From Candidatus Sulfotelmatobacter sp. (GTDB taxonomy: Bacteria > Acidobacteriota > Terriglobia > Terriglobales > Acidobacteriaceae), in NCBI GenBank assembly GCA_030041415.1, contig JASHNX010000176.1:1-64000 (forward strand): DNA of 64,000 nucleotides, given 5' to 3'. The notes below the pieces were generated by a model. It saw only the letters and a list, made by a program, of their open reading frames with translations. It was not told the origin of the DNA and did no database searches. The position numbers and the translations under genes are program-made. Shown piece after piece: positions 46,385 through 55,366 of this stretch. Every line of letters starts with the position of its first letter. Within the stretch, counting starts at the first letter, position 1.

Positions 46385-46933
46385 CTAGAAGCGCACCACG
46401 ATGCCCGTGGAGATGCGCGCGTTGTTCTGGGTAGCACCTAACAGGTGGGTCCTGACGTAATCGCCCTGCAACCGCCAGGCCAGGAAGCGCATGAATTTGT
46501 AGTCGACGCCCCCACCAAACGCGTCGGCAAATGAGGTGTCAGAGCCAAATCCATTGTTGACGTTCACATGTCCGGCGCCAACCAGGACCTCAGCAAACGG
46601 GCGGATCTTGGAAACAGAAATGGAAACGCGAGGTCCAAACAAGTAGTTATACAGGGAGAAATTTCCTGAGACCGAGCAAACCCCGCCGAATGCGCAGACC
46701 GTAGCAAAGTTCTGCGAGCCGTAATGTCCATCGAAGTCGGCCACCACACCGACGAAGGGAACGATCTTGCCTTCGACCGAAGCCTCCCAGCCGTTAGCGC
46801 TGGTGCGATTTACGTTCGAAGAGAGATCGGTGTTGTAGTAGGAATAACCGAAAAAGACGTTCCCGCTCGGAATCTGGGCGTTGGCCACGCCCGCGAAAAG
46901 AATCAGCGACAGCAAAAGTCCGGTTTTCTTCAT
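46385..46933 (-). CDS. Outer-membrane beta-barrel protein (OmpA/OmpW-like porin family)
   Basis: This 182-residue protein has a signal peptide MKKTGLLLSLILFAGVANAQ. Alternating beta strands follow and it ends in RISTGIVVRF, with the terminal Phe required for BAM insertion. It resembles an eight-stranded small barrel. The nearby gene at 47028 is a paralogue, sharing the C-terminal pattern AWRLQxDYVxxxLLxAxQNxxRxSTG. A pore or structural role in the outer membrane is likely; no ligand can be named. Confidence 0.85.
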   Translation of the reverse strand: MKKTGLLLSLILFAGVANAQIPSGNVFFGYSYYNTDLSSNVNRTSANGWEASVEGKIVPFVGVVADFDGHYGSQNFATVCAFGGVCSVSGNFSLYNYLFGPRVSISVSKIRPFAEVLVGAGHVNVNNGFGSDTSFADAFGGGVDYKFMRFLAWRLQGDYVRTHLLGATQNNARISTGIVVRF

Positions 46934-47027
46934 AAAAAGTCTTACCTTTCAGGCCTGAGTTAGCGGATTACGGTTTTCGGGTTAGATGCAGGAGAGCTAC
47001 GAACCGTTTAACCGCGCTGCGAAAGAT

Positions 47028-47540
47028 TCAGAAGCGCCACACGAGGCCGGTCGAGACTCGGAAATCGTTCTGGTTAGCATGAAGCAAATTGCTGTGCACG
47101 TAGTCCGCTTGCAGACGCCAGGCAAACCGCCTGATTGGCAGTCTGCGATCCACGCCTGCTCCGCCATCTTCCAGAAGAGGATTGAAGGCTTCGCCGCTGG
47201 TCACGGTTTGCTGAATTCCAACACCCACATGAGCGAAGACACGCCACAAACCGTAGTTTTTCGAAATTCGCGGTCCCAGCACGGCGTTGTACTGCTCGAC
47301 CCCGGTGCGATAAACGCCGCTCAGATCGAGCATGAATCCCAAGTGAGGATGACTGATGAACGGCTTGACCTCCACGCCGCCATCCCAGCCGCGGAACGAA
47401 AGGCGGTTGATGACATCGACCGAGTTGGCGTAGGCCACTCCGGCATAGACGTTGCCACTCTGGATGAGTTGAGCCTTTGCTGCAGTCGTAAACCATGTCA
47501 AGCTCAGAAACGCCAGAACCACGGCTGCGGTTTTTGACAC
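47028..47540 (-). CDS. Outer-membrane beta-barrel protein, paralogue of the 46385 gene
   Basis: From GTG 47540 this is a 170-residue protein with signal peptide VVLAFLSLTWFTTAAKAQ, beta-strand repeats and a C-terminal RVSTGLVWRF. GGAGGA lies about 9 nt before the GTG, which decides the start; the frame otherwise reaches 47660 without a Shine-Dalgarno. It lies directly upstream of its paralogue on the same strand (94-nt gap). It is probably a small OmpA/OmpW-type porin, function unknown. The two have diverged in the central strands, so the duplication is not recent. Confidence 0.83.
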   Translation of the reverse strand: MSKTAAVVLAFLSLTWFTTAAKAQLIQSGNVYAGVAYANSVDVINRLSFRGWDGGVEVKPFISHPHLGFMLDLSGVYRTGVEQYNAVLGPRISKNYGLWRVFAHVGVGIQQTVTSGEAFNPLLEDGGAGVDRRLPIRRFAWRLQADYVHSNLLHANQNDFRVSTGLVWRF

Positions 47541-47836
47541 GAAAATGAATCCTCCCCGGCAATTATGCCAGCAGCAAATTCTACCTGAATGCGTGAAGTC
47601 CGTTAGATGAAGTCGGTTAGATGCAGTGTACCGTAAGCTCAGGATGTCCCGCCGGTCCAAATTTGCAAGGGTACAAAACCGGCACTTTCGAATAGCTAAA
47701 TTACCTGATTTTCATGCTTCCAAAGCCCATCCACAAGCGTCTATCTACTAGCATGCAATCCACCGAAACGTACTGGCAACTGTGGGCGCGGCTGGGGTGT
47801 TTGGCCGCGTTCGAAGAACCGCAGAAGGAGTCGAAG

Positions 47837-48202
47837 TTGAAACTCAGTTTGGAAGTTCGGAATTGCGGCGACGTTATTGTGGTGCACTGCCAGGGCCGGA
47901 TTGTCTTCCGCGACGAGGCTCTGTCCCTTAGCCAAATGGCAAGCGAATTTCTGCACGACGGCAGTAAAGTTGTGCTCGATCTTAGCGGAGTGAATTTCAT
48001 CGACAGCGCCGGCCTCGGCGAGCTGGTCTTGCTGCATACCCGCGCCCATTGTGAGAAGGCGGAAATGAAATATGCCAGCCCAAGCCCGCTGGTGCGGCAG
48101 GTGCTTGGGCTTACCAACCTGGATTCAGTACTGGAGATTCATCCCAGCCTCGGCGATGCGCTGGCGGCGTTCCAGCCGGCTGAGGCGTGCGCGGATTGCT
48201 GA
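47837..48202 (+). CDS. STAS-domain protein (anti-sigma factor antagonist type)
   Basis: This 121-residue protein starts with TTG, with AAGGAG 6 nt upstream (47825-47830). It matches SpoIIAA-type STAS: LSLEVRNCGDVIVVHCQGRIVF at the start, and NFIDSAGLGELVLLH, where Ser in DSAGLG would be the residue phosphorylated by an anti-sigma kinase. A longer in-frame ATG at 47714 would add 41 non-STAS residues and is less likely. No partner kinase or sigma factor is adjacent. It is convergent with dnaN with 7 nt between stops. Confidence 0.83.
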   Translation: MKLSLEVRNCGDVIVVHCQGRIVFRDEALSLSQMASEFLHDGSKVVLDLSGVNFIDSAGLGELVLLHTRAHCEKAEMKYASPSPLVRQVLGLTNLDSVLEIHPSLGDALAAFQPAEACADC

Positions 48203-48209
48203 GGTTCCT

Positions 48210-49325
48210 TCAGATCCTCATCGGCATGACGATGTAGCGGTACTTGTAATCGTCGCTGTCGGAGGGGCGCAACTGGCCGGCGGACTGTGAATCCTTCAAT
48301 TCCAACCGTACCTCATCTGAGCTGGCGGCTTTCAGGAAGTCGACGAGATAACTCGCGTTGAAGCCGATGGTGAGAGTCTCGCCGTCGTAGGGAGCTTCGA
48401 TCGAATCTTCGGACTCGCCCGCTTCAGTCGACGAGGCGGAAATCTTGACTTCGCCCTTTTCCAGTTTCAACCACACCGCGCGCGAGCGTTCGTCGGCGAA
48501 CTGGGCAACCCGCTGAATGGCCGCATTCAGGTCGTCGTTGTTCAGGGCGATGCTCTTGTTGTTGTCCTTCGGCAGAACCGCTTCGAAGTTCGGGAATTGT
48601 CCGGTGAGCTGTCGGGAAGTCAACAGCCGCGAACCGATCCGGAAAAAGAGTGTCGAGTCATCCTTGGCAAACTCGACCGTTTCTGAGTCGGTGGCATCGA
48701 GCAGCGATCTCAGTTCATCCATTGCTTTTTTGGGAACCAGAGTTTTCATCTCGCCGGAAACGCCTTCAAACTTCTCCGCTGCGCGTTCACAGTGCGCTAG
48801 CCGATGGCCGTCGGTTGCGACCATGGTGATCGATTCCGGTTTGAGCAGCATCAGGGCGCCGTTGAGCGTGTATCGAGATTCTTCGTTCGAAATGGCGAAA
48901 GCCGTTCGTGCAATCAACCCTCGCAAAACACCGCCAGGAATCTTCACCACGCCTGAAGTGGGAAAAGCCGGCAGGCTTGGAAAATTCGACTTCGCCATGC
49001 CAACCATTTTTGTATTGGAGCGTCCGCAGCGAATGCTGACCCAATGATTTTCGAGCAGTTTAATTGTGATATCGGCATCAGGAAGCAGTTTTACGTAGTC
49101 ATGAAGCTTGCGGGCAGGGATCGTGCAGGAGCCTTCTTTTTTTACTTTTGCATCACAGGAGGTCCGCAAGCTCAGATCGAGGTCGGTCGCCGTAAGAGAA
49201 AGCTTGCCGTCGGCAGCCTCGAATAAATAATTCGAAAGAATCGGAATTGTGGTCTTGCGTTCGACCACTCCCTGGGTGGCCGTCAACTCGCGCAGCAACT
49301 CAGCCTTGCTGACTGTGATTTCCAT
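48210..49325 (-). CDS. dnaN: DNA polymerase III beta sliding clamp
   Basis: This 371-residue clamp has three similar domains, starting MEITVSKAELLRELTATQGVVERKTTIPILSNYL and ending RYIVMPMRI. The start at 49325 matches the usual DnaN N-terminus with GGTGGGAA before it; an in-frame ATG at 49358 adds MPVEAAVAVGT and is rejected. It encircles DNA and tethers polymerase III. It lies next to dnaA, the usual dnaA-dnaN order, both on the minus strand. The 337-nt gap between them may hold origin-related sequence. Confidence 0.96.
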   Translation of the reverse strand: MEITVSKAELLRELTATQGVVERKTTIPILSNYLFEAADGKLSLTATDLDLSLRTSCDAKVKKEGSCTIPARKLHDYVKLLPDADITIKLLENHWVSIRCGRSNTKMVGMAKSNFPSLPAFPTSGVVKIPGGVLRGLIARTAFAISNEESRYTLNGALMLLKPESITMVATDGHRLAHCERAAEKFEGVSGEMKTLVPKKAMDELRSLLDATDSETVEFAKDDSTLFFRIGSRLLTSRQLTGQFPNFEAVLPKDNNKSIALNNDDLNAAIQRVAQFADERSRAVWLKLEKGEVKISASSTEAGESEDSIEAPYDGETLTIGFNASYLVDFLKAASSDEVRLELKDSQSAGQLRPSDSDDYKYRYIVMPMRI

Positions 49326-49662
49326 TGTTCCCACCGCAACCGCTGCTTCCACCGGCATAGACGTCGTCTCCCCCGCTGCGCCGCTACTTCTTATTGCTCT
49401 TTATATCAAATACAAAACCCATAAAACCAGCAGTAGCAGTAGGCGCTGAGCAGAAGTGGAAAAGTGTATCAAACTTCCTGTTCTCACCGTCTTGCGCCCG
49501 ATACCTTCGTGTGAGAAATCGCTCCCAATTTGGAAGCGCAGCTCGGAGAAAAGTCCATGCTGCTCCGATTCTGCTTTCTCTTACACAGCTTCCACATGCG
49601 ATTCACAATCTTGTGCGAGGAAGACTATGGCACTTCGTGCAAAACGCCGAAAGAAGCGCAAT
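49326..49662. other. dnaA-dnaN intergenic region, possible replication-origin segment
   Basis: This 337-nt gap has no gene. Weak DnaA-box-like words are AGTGGAAAA (about 49455), TTCCACA (about 49588) and TTATCCGCC at the dnaA end (about 49663), each with two or more differences from TTATCCACA or its complement. There is an AT-rich patch (TTATTGCTCTTTATATCAAA, 49390-49410). These suggest, but do not establish, an origin. Confidence 0.25.
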
Positions 49663-51045
49663 TTATCCGCCCAATTGCTCAGTCAATTTGTTGAGCAGCC
49701 TGTTTAAATCCTTGTCGTTCTTGCGGACCTCTTCGATCTTCTCTACTGAGTGCAAAACCGTGGTGTGGTGCTTTCCGCCAAACTGCCGGCCAATCTCAGG
49801 CAGAGACGCTTCCGTCATCTGCTTGGCCAGGTACATGGCGATCTGCCGCGGATAAACGATCGCTCGTGAATTGTCTTTGGCCTTGATCTCAACCAAGCGC
49901 AATCCGAACTGCTCGGCAACCATTTTCTGGATCGATTCAATGGTCACCTTGCGCGCTTGTGAGTCGATAAAATTCTTCAAAACCTGCTGCGCGTAGGGCA
50001 GAGTGATCTCGGCTCCGATCAAAGATGAGTGCGCGACCAACCGGATGAGTGCGCCTTCCAGTTCGCGAACGTTGGAGCGAATGTTCTGCGCCACGTAGAG
50101 GGCAACGTCGGTCGGCAACGTAACTTTTTCCTGTTCCGCTTTCTTCTGCAGGATCGCAACTTTCGTTTCCAGATCGGGAGGCTGAATATCGGCAATCAAT
50201 CCCCACTCGAAACGGCTACGCAAGCGGTCTTCAATCTCAGCCAGTTCTTTTGGGGAGCGATCGCTGGCAATCACGATCTGCTTCATGGTGTCGTGCAGCG
50301 CGTTAAATGTATGGAAGAACTCTTCCTGGGTTCGCTCCTTGCCGGTCAGAAACTGGATGTCGTCAATGAGCAGCACGTCCACGTTGCGGAACTTATCGCG
50401 GAAGGTGGTCATTTTCTCGTAGCGCAGCGAGTTGATCATGTCGTTGGTAAATTTCTCGCTGGATACGTAGCAGATCGCTGCCAGCGGCTGCCTCCGCTTC
50501 ACTTCGTGACCGATGGCCTGCATCAAATGCGTCTTGCCCATCCCGACGCCGCCATAGAGGAACAACGGGTTGTAGGCCTTCGATGGACGTTCGGCGACCG
50601 CCTGACATGCCGCATGGGCAAACTGATTTCCCGATCCGATGACGAAGGCATCGAAGGTGTAGCGCGGATTCAACTGCGCCGCGCCATCCCAGTCGAAGCG
50701 GGCTTGCGACGGAGCGGGCCCAGCTATTGCCGGAGCGGGAGCGGAAAGTCCGCCATCATGGCGCATCGAGGTCGCCGCCGGATCGTCATCTGGCGTCACG
50801 AACTTAACGTCGTTGAAATCCAAGCCGAGGTTGTCGATGGCTTCCTGAATCAGATCGGCATACTTATCGCCGGCATGCCGGAACTCCGCGGTGGGAACGC
50901 GCACGAATAAAATTCCGCCACTCGAGTGGCTGTAGCGCGTGGGCTTCAGCCACGTGTCGTACGAATGCCGATTGATCTTTTTCTCGAGCGCATCGAGAAT
51001 GCGCATCCACGGATTAGGGGAGAGAGTTGTACCTTGTGCTGACAT
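49663..51045 (-). CDS. dnaA: Chromosomal replication initiator DnaA
   Basis: This 460-residue protein has an N-terminal interaction domain (ILDALEKKINRHSYDTWLKPT), a short low-complexity linker, and an AAA+ domain with Walker A GGVGMGKTH (about 164-172) and Walker B VLLIDDIQFL. The C-terminal DNA-binding domain carries QFGGKHHTTVLHSVEKIEE, the DnaA signature. It binds DnaA boxes and opens the origin. The ATG at 51045 has no Shine-Dalgarno. The upstream neighbour is DUF481 rather than rpmH, which differs from the classical layout. Confidence 0.97.
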   Translation of the reverse strand: MSAQGTTLSPNPWMRILDALEKKINRHSYDTWLKPTRYSHSSGGILFVRVPTAEFRHAGDKYADLIQEAIDNLGLDFNDVKFVTPDDDPAATSMRHDGGLSAPAPAIAGPAPSQARFDWDGAAQLNPRYTFDAFVIGSGNQFAHAACQAVAERPSKAYNPLFLYGGVGMGKTHLMQAIGHEVKRRQPLAAICYVSSEKFTNDMINSLRYEKMTTFRDKFRNVDVLLIDDIQFLTGKERTQEEFFHTFNALHDTMKQIVIASDRSPKELAEIEDRLRSRFEWGLIADIQPPDLETKVAILQKKAEQEKVTLPTDVALYVAQNIRSNVRELEGALIRLVAHSSLIGAEITLPYAQQVLKNFIDSQARKVTIESIQKMVAEQFGLRLVEIKAKDNSRAIVYPRQIAMYLAKQMTEASLPEIGRQFGGKHHTTVLHSVEKIEEVRKNDKDLNRLLNKLTEQLGG

Positions 51046-51440
51046 AAATTATGAAATATCCGCCGTGGCGTCCGGGCGGCTGGCTTGAGGGCGCCTGTTC
51101 AAACTGCGGTTTACTTTCTTGCTGATGGAACTCTCAGTGTACTGCGGAATGCGCCGATTCCAGGCGGCGCAGTTGCCATTGTTGAGTGAGATTTCAAAGT
51201 CGACCGTGCGGCATAGTAGCATAAAAATTTTTTCGCGGCGCAGAAATCTTCATGCGAAAAATTTGCCGAGCACATATTCGGAACCCGCGGCGGCGCGCCT
51301 GTCAAGTGCCGAGGATGTAACTGCCGCGCGAATGATGCAAACGCGCACAACGCATGCAGTGCGAAGCAAAAGCCAAGTGAGAGATTTCGGACGCTGAAAT
51401 CTTCGGACACAGCGGCGGAGCCAAAATCTCTCGCGAAAGA
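51046..51440. other. 395-nt gap upstream of dnaA with inverted repeats
   Basis: No gene is visible. A perfect 9-bp inverted repeat, GAGAGATTT...AAATCTCTC (51379-51387 and 51424-51432, 36 nt apart), encloses GATTTC-7 nt-GAAATC. An AT tract, ATAAAAATTTTTT, lies at 51221-51233. This could hold the dnaA promoter or an origin element, but no consensus DnaA box was found. Confidence 0.3.
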
Positions 51441-52547
51441 CTAGTGTTGGTTGAATGTCAAGTTCAAGCCGGTGGTGACGATCACGTCGTTCGTCTTCGT
51501 GCCGGTCGGCGGGTTCGAAACGTAAATATCGCTGAACTGGTTTTGCCATCCCAGCCACTTGTTGATTTTCGTAACCGTGCCCAACAGCAGCGCCACTTGA
51601 TACTGCCCCCGTTGCGAATCGGTCAGCCCGGGATAGATATCCAGTTTTTCCGTGACAACCGTAGTCTTGCCGAGCTTGTGCATGAAATCGTCTTCGATGG
51701 TGGCGGCCATGAAACGATTGGTCATGCCGTAAGAAGTGAGGGTTGGGGGCACGGTGGCCGGAACAACGGGCATTCCATCGGAATAAGTTTCATGCGTGTA
51801 GTTGAGGCCACCAATCAGATCGAGCGTCGTCGAACTCGATTTGATGGCATGGACGCCGAGGCCTCCGCCGTAGATTGAACGCAGATCGAGGTCCTGCAAG
51901 GCATTGCTAATGAAAGTTGCGGACGCGTTTGCGAACAGGCGCGGGCCCAGGTTGTAGTCGTACTCCAGTCCGGACTGGACCAGATTCGCAACTAGACTGG
52001 GGCTCGCGAGCGCGTTGTTGGTGTAAACGGAGCTGACGTAGACCGTGATTTTGTCTTTTTCGGTTGGATGAACGAGGTTTAACGCCAGCGCCAGGTTTTC
52101 CGTTTCACTGTTGCCTCGAGCGAGCGAAAATCCAGCATTGGCACCGCCGGTCCATCCATGAAGCAGACCGGGATGCAGTGTCTTCTGGTAAGCTGCCTCC
52201 TCAGCGTCACTCCGGATAGTCACAATATCCGCCGCAGGAACTTCGACGGAGCCGGTCTTGGTGGACACATCGAATTTTCCCTCGGCTGCAGTTACGGTAC
52301 CTACCACCGTTTTCTTCTCTTTCGTGGTGACGTGCAAAGTTTGATCCGTCGTGATATGGGTGATCTTGGCCATGTCGATGGTTAGATCACCTGCAAAATC
52401 CGTGTGGAGCACCAGCGTCTTTCCATCCGACTTCACGATCTTGCCATTGATGCGGTCGCCGTTCTTAACCGTAACTTCATCGGCGAATGCGGCGGATGCA
52501 AAAGAAAAAAACAAAACAAGGGTACTGCACAAAACTTTACGTAACAC
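51441..52547 (-). CDS. DUF481-family outer-membrane protein (YdiY-like)
   Basis: This 368-residue protein has a signal peptide (LCSTLVLFFSFASAAFAD). An N-terminal beta-sandwich region (DRINGKIVKSDGKTLVLHTDF) comes before a DUF481 barrel from about residue 125 (GWTGGANAGFSLARGNSETENL). DUF481 proteins include the salt-induced YdiY of E. coli. The start is GTG with GGAGG 8 nt upstream. A role in the outer membrane is likely but unproven. It lies between dnaA and tatA on the same strand. Confidence 0.88.
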   Translation of the reverse strand: MLRKVLCSTLVLFFSFASAAFADEVTVKNGDRINGKIVKSDGKTLVLHTDFAGDLTIDMAKITHITTDQTLHVTTKEKKTVVGTVTAAEGKFDVSTKTGSVEVPAADIVTIRSDAEEAAYQKTLHPGLLHGWTGGANAGFSLARGNSETENLALALNLVHPTEKDKITVYVSSVYTNNALASPSLVANLVQSGLEYDYNLGPRLFANASATFISNALQDLDLRSIYGGGLGVHAIKSSSTTLDLIGGLNYTHETYSDGMPVVPATVPPTLTSYGMTNRFMAATIEDDFMHKLGKTTVVTEKLDIYPGLTDSQRGQYQVALLLGTVTKINKWLGWQNQFSDIYVSNPPTGTKTNDVIVTTGLNLTFNQH

Positions 52548-52675
52548 TGCGTACCTCCAGCTTTCTAGAGAGATTTCAAAACGAAGGCGCTAAACAGGGA
52601 TCCGGGACTGATGAATGGAACTTACAACGCACACAAAGCTGCAGTTCAATCAAAGACGCAGGTGAAGGCGGCGCG

Positions 52676-52876
52676 TTAGCTCTTAACGTCTTTGGAATCG
52701 GTGGTCTTGGTCTGCTCGGCCGAAGCCGGAGGATTGTCCTTCATGCCTTCCTTCAGCGCACGAATTCCCTCGCCCAGCCCTTTGCCGAGTTCAGGCAACT
52801 TTTTTGGGCCGAAAACCAGCAAAGCAATAGCAAAAATGATGATCAGGTGCATTGGTTGAAATAGACCCTCAAGCAT
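52676..52876 (-). CDS. tatA: Sec-independent protein translocase subunit TatA/TatE
   Basis: This 66-residue protein has one helix (HLIIIFAIALLVFGPKKLPELG) with the FGPKKLPELGKGLG hinge and an amphipathic helix, then a hydrophilic tail, all typical of TatA/E. It forms the translocation pore for folded proteins such as Tat-signal ActB in this window. GGAGG lies 5-6 nt before the ATG. No tatB or tatC is adjacent. Confidence 0.95.
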   Translation of the reverse strand: MLEGLFQPMHLIIIFAIALLVFGPKKLPELGKGLGEGIRALKEGMKDNPPASAEQTKTTDSKDVKS

Positions 52877-53066
52877 GGGAACCTCCGAAAGACACCACAG
52901 CTACCTATACGGTAACGAAGCTCAGTAAGGAAGTCAAACAAGTTACTTCTGTGATCTTACGTTAGGTTTGCCCCACCCGCTAATGTGGCACATCGGGTTC
53001 GTGTCGACTGCTCGAACCTGCTATCAAGACAATCCAGCACGACAAATTATCGCCCGGAGACTGTGT

Positions 53067-54542
53067 GTGAAGCGCAAGGGCCTGTCACTTTTCTTTTTCG
53101 TTTTCGGGCTGATTCTCGCAGCCCATTCCAGCGATACCGCGCCGGTAAATTCAGTCCAGCTCTTCGCGTGGCTTACTGCGGGAGTACCGTCCAGTCGGCT
53201 GATTCGTCTTATTCAGGAGCGAGGAATCGCAAATACTCCGGACAAAGACCTGATTCGTCAGTTTGAAGAAGCTGGAGCCGACACTAGCCTGATTCGCGCG
53301 TTGAAAAGCGCTCGGCGCTCAAGCGATAACGGTTCGAAATCGGTCGAAAATAATTGTGAGATTCCAAAAACCTTGCTTCGGGCTGCCGCCGATGCTCGTG
53401 CGGGTCACTTTCACGAAGCCGAGCTCGATTTGCGCAAAACAATGGACGACGACCCGCAAAATGCTGCGCTGCATTTCGCGCTTGGCGCGATGTTGCGCCA
53501 GCAGGAGCAGTGGGACGATGCCTTTAATGAGGTAACTGCTTCCGCGAAGCTCATGCCCGACTTTCCGGAGAATCACAGCGCTTTCGCTTACATTTTCTAC
53601 CGGCTCGACGATGGTCCCAACGCGATTGCCGAGGCGCGAACCGCGCTCAGCATGGATCCACAGAATGCCGAGGCCTATCAGTTCCTGGCGCTTGGCCTGT
53701 ATCAGAACCAGCAATATGGCGCTGCAGTGAACGCGTTTTTTGAATCACTCAATCGCGACCCCGACAACGCCGATACCTATTACGATCTGGGCATCACCCT
53801 GCACGCGGCTGGAAGTCTCGCCGATGCGATGGACGCTTACCGGCATGCCATTCGCCTCAAACCGGCGTTCTGGCAAGCTCACGCGAACCTGGCTTTGATT
53901 CTGCATGAACAGAATAATTTCGACGAAGCCATCGCCGAATATCGCGAGGCCAAGCGGCTGGCGCCCCAAGATGCCTCCGTTCGCAACAATCTGGGCAACA
54001 CCTATTGCGATAAGGGCGACTTCGATGCAGCGATCGCGGAGATGCGAGGCCTTTACAGCGACCATCCGGAATGGACGCAGGGCCACACCTGCATGGCGCG
54101 AGCCTTCATGGCCAAGAAAGATTACTCCAGCGCCATTGTGCAGCTTGAGTTGGCGGTTCAACAAAATCCAACCGGTTCGGCCGAACACCGGATCCTCGGC
54201 GAAGCCATGCTGATCGATGACAGAGTGGAAGACGGAGTCCGCGAGTTGAGGCTGGCGGTGGAACTCGATCCGGATTCTGACACCGCCCATCGCGCACTGG
54301 GAACTGCGTTCTTCCGGCAACGACAGCTTGCCGAGGCGGAAAAAGAATTTCGCGAGGCCCTTCGCCTGGATCCATCTTCTGACAACCATTACTCCCTGGC
54401 CGCTTGCCTCATGACGATGGATCGCTACGAAGAGGCTCTGGTAGAGCTCGACGCAGCAACGCGCCTCGATCCCGGCCGCACCCTATACCGTGCCCGCCGT
54501 GAGGAGCTCTTGAGATTAATGAAGGAAATGAATTCACGCTAA
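53067..54542 (+). CDS. Secreted/membrane TPR-repeat protein
   Basis: From GTG 53067 this is a 491-residue protein with a signal or anchor segment (LSLFFFVFGLILAAHSSD). A short N-terminal domain found in acidobacterial proteins (FAWLTAGVPSSRLIRLIQERG) follows, then about eleven TPR units from about residue 105 on (for example ALHFALGAMLRQQEQWDDAF, AEAYQFLALGLYQNQQYGAA). GGAGA lies 8 nt before the GTG; a longer frame from 52968 lacks one. It would be a scaffold in the periplasm or envelope. Its partner is unknown. A short gene for a zinc-ribbon protein follows by about 90 nt. Confidence 0.85.
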   Translation: MKRKGLSLFFFVFGLILAAHSSDTAPVNSVQLFAWLTAGVPSSRLIRLIQERGIANTPDKDLIRQFEEAGADTSLIRALKSARRSSDNGSKSVENNCEIPKTLLRAAADARAGHFHEAELDLRKTMDDDPQNAALHFALGAMLRQQEQWDDAFNEVTASAKLMPDFPENHSAFAYIFYRLDDGPNAIAEARTALSMDPQNAEAYQFLALGLYQNQQYGAAVNAFFESLNRDPDNADTYYDLGITLHAAGSLADAMDAYRHAIRLKPAFWQAHANLALILHEQNNFDEAIAEYREAKRLAPQDASVRNNLGNTYCDKGDFDAAIAEMRGLYSDHPEWTQGHTCMARAFMAKKDYSSAIVQLELAVQQNPTGSAEHRILGEAMLIDDRVEDGVRELRLAVELDPDSDTAHRALGTAFFRQRQLAEAEKEFREALRLDPSSDNHYSLAACLMTMDRYEEALVELDAATRLDPGRTLYRARREELLRLMKEMNSR

Positions 54543-54631
54543 CAATTATTCCGGTCGGACATAGTTGGCCTTGTACTGGCGTGATGTTTCGTGTTGGGAA
54601 TGTGCGCTTAGACTGGAAGTTGGATTCATAT

Positions 54632-55213
54632 ATGGACCTGACGCATTCCAAGGCGGCTGGATCTCCGAAGGGAGAACCAGGCTCCAGCCGGGAATCGGTT
54701 TCATACGGCCTGCCCTGCGCCAGGTGCCATCTTTACTATCCGGCCAGCCTGGATGCGTGTCCCTGGTGCCATGGCAGGGAGCGGGTTTCGGCCGCTGTTC
54801 CCGTAACCCGCGAAAAATCGATTGCCCCCGCCGAGGCCAGCGCCGATGACGCCGCTTTGGAGCACGAGCGGGAAACGTTTTTGCAGCAGTTTGAATCACA
54901 GTCTCAAAGTGTTACGGACGATTCAAAAACGCCAGCGGAGTGTACACTTTCGCGGTTGCATCCGGAAAATTCCGAACCGGCATCGATCTGCCGGTCGTGC
55001 TATGAACGGCTGCAACATCGCGTGGACGTGCTCGAAGCCGCGATGCACGTTGATCTCAAAGAAGCCGCGCAGATTGTCTACCATGCAGTGTGGGCTGATC
55101 CGTCGGATCCAGCCAAGACCTACGCGAACGCCGCAGCCGCTCTGCTCACCGAGTTGCGCAAGCGTGCCGGGGTCTCAAGCGTGCTTGGTCCTTTTCAACA
55201 CCGCGGGAACTGA
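54632..55213 (+). CDS. Hypothetical zinc-ribbon-like protein
   Basis: From ATG 54632 this is a 193-residue protein (an ATG at 54581 adds 17 residues). CARCHLYYPASLDACPWCHG near residues 30-49 forms a CxxC...CxxC zinc ribbon. A glutamate-rich stretch follows, then CRSCYERLQHRVDVLEAAM with another CxxC. The C-terminal half is helical (EAAQIVYHAVWADPSDPAKTYANAAAALL). No family is recognised. It may bind metal and be regulatory. It follows the TPR gene on the same strand and precedes ada. Confidence 0.6.
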   Translation: MDLTHSKAAGSPKGEPGSSRESVSYGLPCARCHLYYPASLDACPWCHGRERVSAAVPVTREKSIAPAEASADDAALEHERETFLQQFESQSQSVTDDSKTPAECTLSRLHPENSEPASICRSCYERLQHRVDVLEAAMHVDLKEAAQIVYHAVWADPSDPAKTYANAAAALLTELRKRAGVSSVLGPFQHRGN

Positions 55214-55366
55214 TTCGCAGCAAAACCTGCCAAACCCCGTAAATTCAGTTTGCCCGCAAGATCCGGATAGTCCACTCGCATCGGCACGCCGTACTCTGGC
55301 ATCACTATGACATCGACAAACATGGCTTTGATAACCTCTAATTTCGCAGACGAGCCGGAGTTTGGG

